From JACKHO01 sp041398745 (GTDB taxonomy: Bacteria > Planctomycetota > Planctomycetia > Planctomycetales > Planctomycetaceae): a stretch of 64,000 nt of DNA. Numbering within the stretch: position 1 is the stretch's first letter; the number at the start of each line of letters is the position of its first letter. The position numbers and the translations under genes are program-made. Shown piece after piece: positions 8,845 to 19,078 of this stretch. The stretch is from positions 930,001 to 994,000 of the forward strand of contig JAWKUB010000002.1 in NCBI GenBank assembly GCA_041398745.1. Reading direction: 5' to 3'. The notes beneath the pieces were generated by a model. That model searched no databases. It saw nothing but the letters and a program-made list of their open reading frames with translations, and was not told the DNA's origin.

Positions 8845-10269
8845 TTACTGCCGTTTAATTCGCGGCTTAAGTCGATTCGTGCGGACAATTTCGTCTGCCC
8901 GACTGGGGTCAAAATCGGGGTTTTGTCTCGGCATCGCTGCTCCGACACGTTCACGCCAGTCGGCGAGTCGCTGCTTGAGTTGTTTTGTGAACTCCACCTT
9001 GTTTTCTGCAAGATTCGTGGTCTCGCTGACGTCGTCTCGCAAGTTGTAGAGTTCGACATGTCCGTCTTCGAGAAACTCCAGTAGCTTCCAGTCGCCTGCC
9101 CGAATTGCACTCGCCGGTGTGCTGTGGTGATAGTGCGGATAGTGAAAGTAGATCGCATCTCTTGCGAGAGAGGCCTGAGGATTCCGAAAAAGCGGCAACA
9201 TGCTCACGCCATCGATTGGCTGTTCCACCGACTTCAGATCACCGCCCGCGACTTCGAAGAAGGTTGCCCAGAAGTCGATGCTAATGACAGGTTCGGCACA
9301 AACTGCGCCTGCCGGAATCACTTGAGGCCAACGGACGATTAAGGGTACTCGAATTCCTCCTTCGTAAAGGCTTCCTTTCTCGTCTCGCAGTGGCATGTTT
9401 TCGGATACTTCGGCGCCGCCGTTGGCGGACCGCCGCAGGCCTCCATTGTCCGAGGTAATGACGAGCAAAGTGTTCTCATGCAAATTCAACTCGCGAAGCG
9501 CTGCTGTTACTCTGGCCACGCTCTCGTCGACATGTTTCACCATGGCAGCGTATGTGGGGGCCGCGACCATGTCATCGGGTTTCGGTTTTTCCTTGAAGTA
9601 GGCAATGGTCTCATCTTTCGCTTCAAGTGGGATGTGTACGGCAAAGTGTGACAGTTGCACGAAGAACGGTTGATTGCGGTTCCGCTTGATGAAATCGACG
9701 GTTTGATCAGTGAGGTAGTCCGCCAGATATGTCGCTTCATCAATGGTTTTGGGGGGACTGGTCTGGAACCCGAAGTGGCGACCTTTGGTGACAATGGATT
9801 CGTCGTAGCCTTGTTTGTCTGGCTCAAAGTCCACGCCACCCAGGTGCCATTTTCCGAAATAGCCGGAGGTGTATCCCTGTTTCTTCAACGCTTCGGCGAG
9901 AGTTTCCACCTCGAGGGGTAGCTCACCGCTCACTTTGGGGACCGTCAGTTTGGCGAAAGGATGGGGATGACCGGGAATGAAATCTGTAATTCCATGACGC
10001 ACCTGATACTGGCCACTTTGGATGCTGGCCCTGGTTGGTGAACATACTGCCCCTGCCGCGTAGAAGTCGGTGAACCGGCATCCCTCCAACGCGACGGAAT
10101 CGATCGCTGGTGACTCATAGTAATCGGAGCCATAGCAACTGAGGTGTGGCCAGCCCAAGTCGTCGATCAGAATCAACACGATGTTTGGGCGGGGTGACTC
10201 GTTGGCCATCAGCATGGTTGAGCTGAAGATTGCCACAAGGAGCAGAAGTTGTGAAATCGCGTTTCTCAT
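8845..10269 (-). CDS. Cys-type arylsulfatase-family sulfatase, exported
   Basis: From the ATG at 10269 the 474-residue product has a Sec signal peptide (about 1-22). The sulfatase N-terminal signature NIVLILIDDLG carries the metal-binding aspartates, and the CSPTR motif has Cys76 as the residue converted to formylglycine. GYFGKWHLGG, HFAVHIPLEA and TSDNGG fit the other active-site blocks. Sulfatases of this type cleave sulfate esters, usually on sulfated polysaccharides, outside the cytoplasm. Planctomycetes carry many. It needs a formylglycine-generating enzyme or anSME, which is not in this window. The open frame extends 62 codons further upstream, but that part has no export signal and no obvious ribosome site. 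A separate promoter is likely because about 275 bases separate it from the next gene. Confidence 0.93.
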   Translation of the reverse strand: MRNAISQLLLLVAIFSSTMLMANESPRPNIVLILIDDLGWPHLSCYGSDYYESPAIDSVALEGCRFTDFYAAGAVCSPTRASIQSGQYQVRHGITDFIPGHPHPFAKLTVPKVSGELPLEVETLAEALKKQGYTSGYFGKWHLGGVDFEPDKQGYDESIVTKGRHFGFQTSPPKTIDEATYLADYLTDQTVDFIKRNRNQPFFVQLSHFAVHIPLEAKDETIAYFKEKPKPDDMVAAPTYAAMVKHVDESVARVTAALRELNLHENTLLVITSDNGGLRRSANGGAEVSENMPLRDEKGSLYEGGIRVPLIVRWPQVIPAGAVCAEPVISIDFWATFFEVAGGDLKSVEQPIDGVSMLPLFRNPQASLARDAIYFHYPHYHHSTPASAIRAGDWKLLEFLEDGHVELYNLRDDVSETTNLAENKVEFTKQLKQRLADWRERVGAAMPRQNPDFDPSRADEIVRTNRLKPRIKRQ

Positions 10270-10449
10270 TGTCGTCTTCTTCAACAGGCACACTGGTGAG
10301 TGATTCGCGGCGACACAACCGGTACAAACCGCGCAATCAGACTGGGATGCTTTCAAGTATTGGTGGTAGTCCACAACAGTGGCGCAAAGGAAACTGATCA
10401 CTGTTTCGAAAGTTAAACATTCCCTAATCGCCAAATCCGAACTCTCAAC

Positions 10450-10482
10450 CGACATTTCCGGAAGTGAGGTTGGGGAATGTCG
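10450..10482. repeat. Inverted repeat in the divergent sulfatase/tad promoter region
   Basis: CGACATT at 10450-10456 is matched by AATGTCG at 10476-10482, with a 19-base spacer. The flanking bases continue the pairing imperfectly. It sits in the 341-base divergent gap 10270-10610 between the sulfatase (-) and the Tad operon (+). It could be an operator or a hairpin in a leader. I see no convincing -35/-10 pair elsewhere in that gap, and no gene. Confidence 0.3.
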
Positions 10483-10610
10483 GGTCAGTTTACTGGTTCG
10501 GGGAATCTTTTTGGAAACGTGTGGTAGGGTTGCAACATAAGATGGAGAGACTGCATGCCTCCGGCAACGCGCTCCACGCTAGTTTCTGTGCGTCAAATGA
10601 TCCAAACACG

Positions 10611-11222
10611 ATGTTTTCACTTCATCCCGCCACACTCGTCCTCATTGCAGCCACCGGATTATTCACGGCGGCGGCGGCGGTGTGGGATACGCGTACTCGA
10701 CGCATCCCCAACTTCCTGACGCTTCCCATGCTGGGATTGGGGTTGGTGTATCAAATTGCCATGTCATTCATGTTTGGGTGGGAGCACCTGCTGGATGGAG
10801 TCCTTGGTTTCGTCGTCGGCTTTGGCATTTTGTTCGTCCTGTGGTTTGTCGGCAGCGGCGGTGCTGGTGACGTCAAGCTGATGGGCGCACTGAGCATTTG
10901 GCTTGGCTTTCGTCTGACGCTTTACGTGCTATTCGTCAGCATATGTGCAGTCATTTTGGGAACCGTTGGCGTGGTGCTGTTCAGCGTTGTCACCAAAGGG
11001 TTCCGCAACACAAAGAGTCAGTATGTCGGAACCGGCAAGACCCCCTCGGGTGAGAAGCCGAAAGCGGAAACCGTTGACGACAAACAGAAGCGGCGTTTCA
11101 TGGCTTTCGCGACACCCGTGGCGATTGCAACCTGGGCTGTCCTGCTGTGGAAAGCACCAACGATTAATGAAGTCCCGCAACCGAACACACCGTCGGCACC
11201 GGCCACGGCCCCGGCGGAGTAG
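10611..11222 (+). CDS. cpaA: Type IV prepilin peptidase (A24, CpaA/TadV)
   Basis: The 203-residue polytopic membrane protein carries both catalytic aspartates of the A24 aspartic peptidases: D26 in WDTRTRRIPN and D87 in GAGDVKLMG. This family cleaves the short leader of class IVb pilins and pseudopilins at the inner membrane. It lacks the zinc-binding methylase domain of PilD, as is normal for CpaA/TadV. The C-terminus is a polar Pro/Ala tail. ATG 10611 was chosen because the sequence before it (back to 10464) is not hydrophobic or conserved in character. It is the first gene of a co-directional Tad operon, with TadE 17 bases downstream. Confidence 0.92.
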   Translation: MFSLHPATLVLIAATGLFTAAAAVWDTRTRRIPNFLTLPMLGLGLVYQIAMSFMFGWEHLLDGVLGFVVGFGILFVLWFVGSGGAGDVKLMGALSIWLGFRLTLYVLFVSICAVILGTVGVVLFSVVTKGFRNTKSQYVGTGKTPSGEKPKAETVDDKQKRRFMAFATPVAIATWAVLLWKAPTINEVPQPNTPSAPATAPAE

Positions 11223-11239
11223 GAAGGCGGATCAACAAT

Positions 11240-11653
11240 ATGAAGACCCAGCATCAGAAGTTAAGAACTCGTCACCGGCGACGTGGCTCCCTCACAATGG
11301 AGCTCGTGCTGGTGCTCCCCATTCTCATGATCATTCTCATGGGTATGTTCGAGTTTTCATTTCTGTTCCTCGCGCAGGGCAAGGTTGAAGACGCAGCCCA
11401 CGCCGGAGCGCGGCTGGCGACGCTTCATGGAGTTTATGAAGGGGACGTTACTGCTGCGGTACATCGCAGCCTGACGCCCAGACTGCGAAGTAATGCAAAA
11501 GTGTATACGCGGATGGGTGAACACTCGGGTGATGAAATTGTTGTCACCGTCGAGATTCCATCCGCCGATGCCTCCCCGGATTTACTGTGGGCCATTGGCT
11601 ACTCGTTAAAAGGAAAAACGATTGTCGCCGAAACCCATATGACTAAGGAATAA
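11240..11653 (+). CDS. tadE: TadE-like pseudopilin
   Basis: The 137-residue protein has a basic N-terminus (RHRRRGS), then a TadE-type hydrophobic helix beginning SLTMELVLVLPILM with the conserved Glu at position 21, and then a periplasmic domain. TadE proteins are minor pseudopilins processed by the prepilin peptidase and needed for Flp pilus assembly. The gene follows cpaA by 17 bases and shares its orientation, which supports the assignment. About 93 bases separate it from cpaB. Confidence 0.88.
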   Translation: MKTQHQKLRTRHRRRGSLTMELVLVLPILMIILMGMFEFSFLFLAQGKVEDAAHAGARLATLHGVYEGDVTAAVHRSLTPRLRSNAKVYTRMGEHSGDEIVVTVEIPSADASPDLLWAIGYSLKGKTIVAETHMTKE

Positions 11654-11746
11654 ACCCCAACTGAACGTGAACAGGTTTATTCACGTTACCACCACCTGTC
11701 TTCGGTAGCCGTGCCGAGGGCTGAAAGAACTTACTGGAGTTGAGAC

Positions 11747-12799
11747 GTGAGACGTTTATCACCTGCGCTGCTGACCATGTTGATGCTGGGGGCCATTGCT
11801 GTATTGGTCGCCATGTACTTCGGAAAGAAAATGCTCTTCGCCACGGTTGAAGAACCGCAAGAGCAAATCGACGTCATTCCCATGGCGCTCACCGATTTAA
11901 AGGCCGGAACGCTCATTACTGAAGCACATATCGCCATGGGACGCGCCCGTTCGTCAACAATTACACGGGACATTGCTCGCACGAATCGCGTATTGCTGAA
12001 TCGAATTGTGAAGAACGACATTAAGGCTGCAGAGCCAATTAGTACGTACGACCTGTATCCAGCTGGCGAAGGACCGGAGTTGGAGGTCGCTCCTGGAATG
12101 CGAGCGTTGACTCTCTCACTTCCAGCTCCGTTGGTACGTCCTGGCGGGTTTGTTGACGTCCACTTCACCCCAAGCTTCACCCCCGATCAAGCTCGCACAG
12201 GCGGGACGACCATGTCGTTGTTGAAGGGCGTTAAAGTTCTGCAGGTAAACGGCAATGCTCAGCCCGGTCTGGCAACGAACGCAGACGAAGCGAATGTGAG
12301 CCTCGAAGTCAGTATTGAACAGGCCAATATTCTGTTGCTCCTGAAAGACAAAGGGGAACTGCACCTGATTTACTCGCCCGACGGCAAAGGAACAGGACTC
12401 GTCGAACTCTCGGACGAAGACCGAGCCACGCTCGACGAAATCCTTGGTATCGATGCTCCTGAACCTGAAAAGCACGACAAAGCGTTTGTCACCGAGGTGT
12501 ACACAGGGAATGGTCGCCGCACGCAACTGTTCCGTGATGGCAAACGGGAAGACCTCTACGCCATTGAACGCTACGACTACAACCGCCTCAACAATCCCTA
12601 TGGGTATGGCGGATACGGCGGTGGTTACGGAGGCTATGGCTACGGTGGCGGTGTTGGCCGCGCACCCGCAGCACCCGGTTTTGAGAACAGTGGTTGGGGC
12701 GGTGGCTATGGTGGCGATTACGGTGGGTATTACTCAGTCCCCTCAGGCAATGGTGGAGTTGGAGCACCTCCTCGCTCGGCAAATGAAGCAACTCGCTAG
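11747..12799 (+). CDS. cpaB: Flp pilus assembly protein CpaB with Gly/Tyr-rich tail
   Basis: The start is GTG 11747. The 350-residue product has one N-terminal membrane helix (about 7-24), then an SAF domain beginning ALTDLKAGTLI, and an RcpC/CpaB domain up to about residue 230. CpaB/RcpC is a periplasmic component linking the inner-membrane platform to the outer-membrane channel. The unusual part is the last 65 residues or so, a low-complexity run of GYGG and GGYGG units with aromatic residues, which I do not know from typical CpaB proteins. It may mediate self-association or contact with the envelope. Neighbours are tadE upstream and the TadG-like gene 36 bases downstream. Confidence 0.88.
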   Translation: MRRLSPALLTMLMLGAIAVLVAMYFGKKMLFATVEEPQEQIDVIPMALTDLKAGTLITEAHIAMGRARSSTITRDIARTNRVLLNRIVKNDIKAAEPISTYDLYPAGEGPELEVAPGMRALTLSLPAPLVRPGGFVDVHFTPSFTPDQARTGGTTMSLLKGVKVLQVNGNAQPGLATNADEANVSLEVSIEQANILLLLKDKGELHLIYSPDGKGTGLVELSDEDRATLDEILGIDAPEPEKHDKAFVTEVYTGNGRRTQLFRDGKREDLYAIERYDYNRLNNPYGYGGYGGGYGGYGYGGGVGRAPAAPGFENSGWGGGYGGDYGGYYSVPSGNGGVGAPPRSANEATR

Positions 12800-12835
12800 T
12801 CACAGTTATCCATCCAACGGCAGGGAATTCAAAAC

Positions 12836-14047
12836 GTGAAAGTACTCAAGCGACAAGTTGATCGCACATTGCGCCACAGGCGTCGGGGCAGTCTTGTCCC
12901 GGCCGTGGCCATTGCGATTATTGTCGTTGGTACGTGTCTCGCTCTCGTTTTGGATTCGCTCTGGCTGGAAACCGCATCCCTGGAATTGCAGCACGGCTGC
13001 GATGCAGCGGCGCTTGCTGCCGCAAATGAAATAGTGTGCGATGAACTGCTAACTCCTTCTGCGAGTTCAGACGCTATCGCAGCGCGTGTGCGTCAAAAAG
13101 CAGCAAACGTTGCTGGGCACAATACGGCTGCTGGTAAGTCCATTATCATCAATCCGACTCCAGGCACTGACGTCGCACTTGGTCGCGTGGTTCTTCCCGA
13201 TAACGGCGGAGAACCCGTGTTTCTGGAAACCGATTCGGCTCCCTCATCCGTTGTCGTTCTCGCCCATTGCGATCGACGACATGGAAACCCTGTCTCGTTG
13301 TTCTTTCCACATCTCACGGGATACGCCGCCGCGGATATTGTGGCGCGGTCCGAAGCATCGGTGAATAACCGAGTCGTGGGCCTTCGTCCTCTCGACAACG
13401 CACCGGCACCTGCTATGCCGCTGGGCATTCTCGAAATCCACTCCGATCCCCGACGTACGGACACATGGGCCATTCAAATTGATGGCCGTCAGGGGCAAGA
13501 CAACTACAAGTACAACTACGAAGAAAACAAAGTCGAGTCGGGCTCGGACGGAATCCCCGAAATTGTGTTGCACAGCACTCTTCCCGGTAACGAAGAGGAA
13601 GAAGAGAAGCGTGGTAACGTGCAGCTTGTTGATGTCGGTACACGTCTGAACACTCAGGAACTTGTCCGCCAAATCAAACAGGGATGGCGCTGGCAGGACC
13701 TACAGAAATACGGCAGTGAATTCCGTCTCGACAAAGGCCCCATTTCACTGCCAAGCCTGGAACACATTGAAGGAGCCTCGGTCGATGCACTTGGCGATAT
13801 GCTGGGCAAGACCCGAATTGTCGTCCTGTATCGTTCCACTGGTCGCGGACTGGAAAGCGGTCGAACACACGCCGTTGTGCAGCGATTGGTCGCCATCCGT
13901 GTTCTGCACGTACGAAAGAATAACTCCTCACTGGAAATGACTGTCCAGCCAACTGTGATGGCAACCCGCACAGCACTGGCGGACGACATGACCGGATCTG
14001 CCCTGTTGGCGAATCCGTATATTTATCGACTGTCTCTGACTTACTGA
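12836..14047 (+). CDS. TadG-like pilus assembly protein
   Basis: The 403-residue product starts at GTG 12836. It has a basic N-terminus (RHRRRGSL, matching that of TadE) and a single hydrophobic helix at about 20-40, followed by LQHGCDAAALAAAN, the Ala-rich region typical of TadG/TadE-like proteins. A large extracytoplasmic domain follows, without a recognisable von Willebrand A domain (no clear DxSxS). It is therefore called TadG-like by N-terminal architecture and operon position, not by a full-length match. It is likely anchored in the inner membrane and involved in Flp pilus biogenesis. Confidence 0.78.
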   Translation: MKVLKRQVDRTLRHRRRGSLVPAVAIAIIVVGTCLALVLDSLWLETASLELQHGCDAAALAAANEIVCDELLTPSASSDAIAARVRQKAANVAGHNTAAGKSIIINPTPGTDVALGRVVLPDNGGEPVFLETDSAPSSVVVLAHCDRRHGNPVSLFFPHLTGYAAADIVARSEASVNNRVVGLRPLDNAPAPAMPLGILEIHSDPRRTDTWAIQIDGRQGQDNYKYNYEENKVESGSDGIPEIVLHSTLPGNEEEEEKRGNVQLVDVGTRLNTQELVRQIKQGWRWQDLQKYGSEFRLDKGPISLPSLEHIEGASVDALGDMLGKTRIVVLYRSTGRGLESGRTHAVVQRLVAIRVLHVRKNNSSLEMTVQPTVMATRTALADDMTGSALLANPYIYRLSLTY

Positions 14048-14103
14048 TTCGCTCGATTACTCACGAAACATCCAACGTCCTGTAGAAGTAGAGAACGCAA
14101 GAC

Positions 14104-15411
<1,308 letters not shown>

Positions 15412-15421
15412 TCATCGGAAG

Positions 15422-15441
15422 TTGACAATACACCATGTCAA
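15422..15441. repeat. Short perfect inverted repeat between cpaF and tadB
   Basis: TTGACA (15422-15427) and TGTCAA (15436-15441) flank an 8-base loop in the 57-base gap between cpaF and tadB. It could form a small hairpin in the operon mRNA that affects processing, or act as an operator. TTGACA also equals the -35 consensus, but no -10 hexamer lies at the right distance. Confidence 0.35.
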
Positions 15442-15468
15442 TCATCTGTGAATAAGTGGATTTGACCC

Positions 15469-16317
15469 ATGGACACATCAGTCCCTCCAGCCACCGATTT
15501 TTCCGGCATTCTACGAGAACAAGATTCGTACTCCGTAGATGACGACAACTCCGTTGGCAACCAAATCAACGGTTGGTTCGACCGGCTGATGCTGCAATCT
15601 GGTTGGGCCATTTCACCCGAACTGGTGCTGTTGCTTTCGGCTTTTTGCGCCATTGTGCTGGGCGGTGCTGTGTTCGTCTGGCAGGAAAACCTCATTGCCA
15701 CGGCGCTTGCTGCTGTGCTCGGATTCATGGTTCCCTTTGGATTTGCGTTGTACAGCCGCGGTCAGCGTCAACGGCAGATTTCCGAACAACTCCCCCCCAT
15801 GATCGACGAGTTGGCCCGTGCGGCGAAGACGGGACGCAGTCTCGAACAGTGTCTCCAGGTCGTCGCTACGGATACTCCGAGTCCGCTCGGTGCAGAAATG
15901 CAGTTTTGTACCCGGAAGCTGCAGCTCGGATTAAACGTTGAAGAATCGCTCTCCGATTTGCCTCGGCGAACCGGTGTGGTTTCCACCAGCCTGTTGTTGA
16001 CCGCCCTCGGCGTGCACCGTCAAACCGGGGGTGATTTGGTTCGTGTGCTGGAGCGACTGGCGCAAACACTTCGTGATCGATTGCAGTTTCAGGGACGTTT
16101 GCGTGCCGCGACGGCAGCCAGTCGAGCAACGGCGATTTTGATGATCGCTCTGCCGCCCGTCATCCTGGCGTTCTTCATTTTCCGTGATCCGAACTACCTG
16201 AGTAATTTGATGGCGACGACCTGGGGCATGCGGTCGCTGGTGCTGGCATTCATTCTGGAAATCATCGGATCGATTTTGGTTTGGCGAATCCTCAGCAACA
16301 GCGCGAACGCCACTTAA
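15469..16317 (+). CDS. tadB: Tad inner-membrane platform protein TadB
   Basis: The 282-residue product has two N-terminal membrane helices (around 55-95), a cytoplasmic T2SSF domain with the conserved LARAAKTGRSLEQCLQVV segment and VHRQTGGDLVRVLERLA, and two C-terminal helices. TadB and TadC form the platform at the base of the Flp pilus on which the CpaF motor works. The order CpaF-TadB-TadC is the standard one. The length is typical. Confidence 0.93.
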   Translation: MDTSVPPATDFSGILREQDSYSVDDDNSVGNQINGWFDRLMLQSGWAISPELVLLLSAFCAIVLGGAVFVWQENLIATALAAVLGFMVPFGFALYSRGQRQRQISEQLPPMIDELARAAKTGRSLEQCLQVVATDTPSPLGAEMQFCTRKLQLGLNVEESLSDLPRRTGVVSTSLLLTALGVHRQTGGDLVRVLERLAQTLRDRLQFQGRLRAATAASRATAILMIALPPVILAFFIFRDPNYLSNLMATTWGMRSLVLAFILEIIGSILVWRILSNSANAT

Positions 16318-16370
16318 TCATTGAGAGAATACAACGGTCGCCTCATTTCGACTGACAACGGATAACGACT

Positions 16371-17516
16371 ATGGATCCCACACGACAAATGATTCTGTAC
16401 GTAGGCATCGGCCTGGCGGTGACGGTGTATTTGCTGTGGAAACTGTTCACCTGGTTCCGCAACCGCAAGAGCAGCGACTCAACCAGCCTGCCGACAACCG
16501 CTTCGCAGCAGGTTGTGGATGATCCCTACGCCATTCCTGAGCCGAAACGACGTTCCGATGTCGTCGAGCAGCCCGTGGACTCAGCGCCCGTTTCGAAACC
16601 CTCGGTACCGCGGTCTGTTGTCCCGCCAAAGCCAATTCCAGCGGCATCCCCAGTGGCTGTTGACGAAGCGGACGACTACGAAGAGTATCCTTACGCCGAC
16701 AAAGGCGATTACGTCTTTGGATCGGCAACTCCCATTCTTGCCGCGATGGTTCCTTCGTCTCCCGAAAACCGGGAACGTGAAACAAGAAACTTGCGGAACG
16801 CAGGGTTCTACAGTCCACACGCATGGCACAACTTTAGTGCCTACCGGTATCTGGCGATTATTCTCCCGGTGCTTGCCTGCGGTCTCCTGTTGCTCATTTC
16901 TTCTGAACGACTGGAACCATTCCTCGTTGCCGGCTTGTTACTCTTGCCGCTCGTTGGTTGGGCGTTGCCAGCTGTCTACATTCAGAATCAGGCCCAGTCC
17001 CGGGTGCAACGTATTGCCGGGAGCATGCCCGACATGCTGGACCTGTTAAATATGTGCGTCAGCCAGGGCATGACCGTTCAGTCCAGTCTGGGACGGGTTT
17101 CCAAGGACATTCAGCCCGTGCATCCCGACCTGGCCAAAGAACTGCGAATTGTCACCGAACAGGCCCGCGTGGGGTCGTTGGACCAGGCTTTGACGGGATT
17201 CAGTCAACGCGTCGACGCTCCTGAAGTTCACTCGTTCACGTCTCTGCTCATTCAGACCGAGCGGATGGGTACGAGCGTTTCCGAAGCATTGGGCGATTAC
17301 AGCGACAACATCCGGCAGTCCATGCGTCAACGGGCGGACGAAAAGGCGAACTCGGCGGCGTTCTGGATGCTTTTCCCGACCGTATTCTGCCTCATGACGG
17401 CGGTTTTCCTGTTCCTCATGGGGCCCGCCATTATTCAGTTGACCGATTTTGCTAACAATCGGGCCGACGTACTCAACACGACGGACTCCGTTAACCTGTT
17501 GAACCAGGAACAGTAA
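16371..17516 (+). CDS. tadC: Tad inner-membrane platform protein TadC
   Basis: The 381-residue product has a first membrane helix (about 7-24). A long Pro/Ser/Val-rich linker of about 90 residues follows, then a helix pair near 160-205 and a T2SSF domain with DMLDLLNMCVSQGMT and TERMGTSVSEAL. A final membrane helix (VFCLMTAVFLFLMGPA) comes before the C-terminus. It is the second platform subunit of the Tad pilus. The extended linker makes it longer than most TadC proteins. It is the last pilus gene of the operon; phoH follows after 120 bases, and I see no terminator between them. Confidence 0.92.
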   Translation: MDPTRQMILYVGIGLAVTVYLLWKLFTWFRNRKSSDSTSLPTTASQQVVDDPYAIPEPKRRSDVVEQPVDSAPVSKPSVPRSVVPPKPIPAASPVAVDEADDYEEYPYADKGDYVFGSATPILAAMVPSSPENRERETRNLRNAGFYSPHAWHNFSAYRYLAIILPVLACGLLLLISSERLEPFLVAGLLLLPLVGWALPAVYIQNQAQSRVQRIAGSMPDMLDLLNMCVSQGMTVQSSLGRVSKDIQPVHPDLAKELRIVTEQARVGSLDQALTGFSQRVDAPEVHSFTSLLIQTERMGTSVSEALGDYSDNIRQSMRQRADEKANSAAFWMLFPTVFCLMTAVFLFLMGPAIIQLTDFANNRADVLNTTDSVNLLNQEQ

Positions 17517-17636
17517 CGACGAGATTAACGGGGAATTCACAAGCCGCCAGTTTCTTCTTGACCGGTAGCCCATACAGTGGGCATACTCCCCAAGCAATGA
17601 ACGCGCTTCGGACCACTGATCAATGGAGGATCGCAG

Positions 17637-18974
17637 GTGACGACGAGAGGCGATGGATCGCATACGAAATTGTTCGTGCTGGACACAAATGTCATTCTGC
17701 ACGATTCTGCCTGCCTCAGACGGTTTGAAGAGCACGACCTCGTCATTCCGATCACCGTTATCGAAGAACTAGACCAGTTCAAACGCGGCAACGGTGAAAT
17801 TCATTTCCATGCCCGCGAGTTTTTGCGGTCGCTCGACGAACTGACCGGCGACTTACTTTCGCCGGAAGGTGCATCGCTCGGTGAAGGCTTAGGACACGTG
17901 CGAGTGGTGCTGAACGTGGCCTCGTCACCGCAGCTCAAAGAAGCGTTCCTCAGCGATGCTCCCGACCATCGAATTCTCAACTCGGCATTACATCTTCACC
18001 AAACCGAGCCGGAACGGCCCGTCATTCTGGTGACCAAAGACACCAACCTCCGTATGAAGGCCAAGGCCTTCGGAGTGCCGACGCAGGACTACAGCAACGA
18101 CAAGGCGGAAAGCCTCGACAAGCTCTACACCGGCAAGCGGACTGTTTGTGACATTCCCTCAGAAGTCATTGACGACTTCTACCAGGGAGACTGTCAGGTT
18201 GCGTGGAATAGAATCCCCGGAATGCTGGAGCCCGTGCCGAATGAAAACTTCGTACTGAAGAACGGATCCAAATCGGCGCTGGCCGTATGCCGTGGAGCCA
18301 GTCCCGTATTGACGCGTGTGACGAAACCTTCAGCATTCGGAATTGCGCCTCGCAATGCCGAACAGGCATTTGCACTCACCGCCCTGCTCGATGACGACAT
18401 CAAACTCGTGACACTCACGGGTAAGGCGGGTAGCGGCAAGACCCTGCTGGCCTTGGCTGCCGGTTTGGAAATGCGGCAGCAGTTCCGTCAAATCCTGCTC
18501 GCCCGTCCAACGGTTCCGCTCAGCAACCGGGACCTTGGATTCCTCCCTGGCGATCTGTCCGCCAAGCTTGATCCTTATATGCAGCCACTATTTGACAATC
18601 TGGCTGTCATCAAACAGGAGAACGAAGGGAAGAATGCACAAAAGGTGCAGGAGTTCCTGGATCAGGAAAAACTGAAAATCACGCCGCTGTCATACATCCG
18701 TGGTCGCAGCTTGCAGCGAGTGTTCTTCATTGTTGATGAAGCCCAAAACCTGACGCCGCACGAAATCAAGACAATTATCACGCGGGCCGGTGAAGGAACT
18801 CGCATCATTTTCACCGGTGACGTGCGTCAAATAGACCATCCTTACCTCGACACGCTGTCAAACGGTCTGACGTACCTCATCGACCGGATGGTCGGTCAGC
18901 CCATGTTCGCCCACATCGCCCTGGAACGCAGCGAACGCTCGGCCCTCGCGGAACTTGCCAGCGACTTGCTGTAA
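17637..18974 (+). CDS. phoH: PIN-PhoH fusion protein (PhoH2 type, probable RNA helicase/RNase)
   Basis: The 445-residue protein starts at GTG 17637, 7 bases after a TGGAGGA ribosome site. Residues about 10-150 are a PIN domain with FVLDTNVIL (D16) and the conserved VIEELD (E44). Residues about 225-440 are a PhoH domain with Walker A GKAGSGKT (K268), LLARPTVPLSNRDLGFLPGDL and FIVDEAQNLTPHE (Walker B). Such PhoH2-like proteins are described as sequence-specific RNA unwinding and cleaving enzymes. It lies 120 bases after tadC on the same strand. Similar pairing by chance cannot be excluded. Confidence 0.93.
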   Translation: MTTRGDGSHTKLFVLDTNVILHDSACLRRFEEHDLVIPITVIEELDQFKRGNGEIHFHAREFLRSLDELTGDLLSPEGASLGEGLGHVRVVLNVASSPQLKEAFLSDAPDHRILNSALHLHQTEPERPVILVTKDTNLRMKAKAFGVPTQDYSNDKAESLDKLYTGKRTVCDIPSEVIDDFYQGDCQVAWNRIPGMLEPVPNENFVLKNGSKSALAVCRGASPVLTRVTKPSAFGIAPRNAEQAFALTALLDDDIKLVTLTGKAGSGKTLLALAAGLEMRQQFRQILLARPTVPLSNRDLGFLPGDLSAKLDPYMQPLFDNLAVIKQENEGKNAQKVQEFLDQEKLKITPLSYIRGRSLQRVFFIVDEAQNLTPHEIKTIITRAGEGTRIIFTGDVRQIDHPYLDTLSNGLTYLIDRMVGQPMFAHIALERSERSALAELASDLL

Positions 18975-19078
18975 AAGCGACACGCCGTTCACTCAAAATT
19001 TCCTGTTGGGTTTGCCATAATGGACGTACTGTCTGACAGTCGTCTCATTTCCTCCCTTGCAGGGGTTGCTGGCATTCC

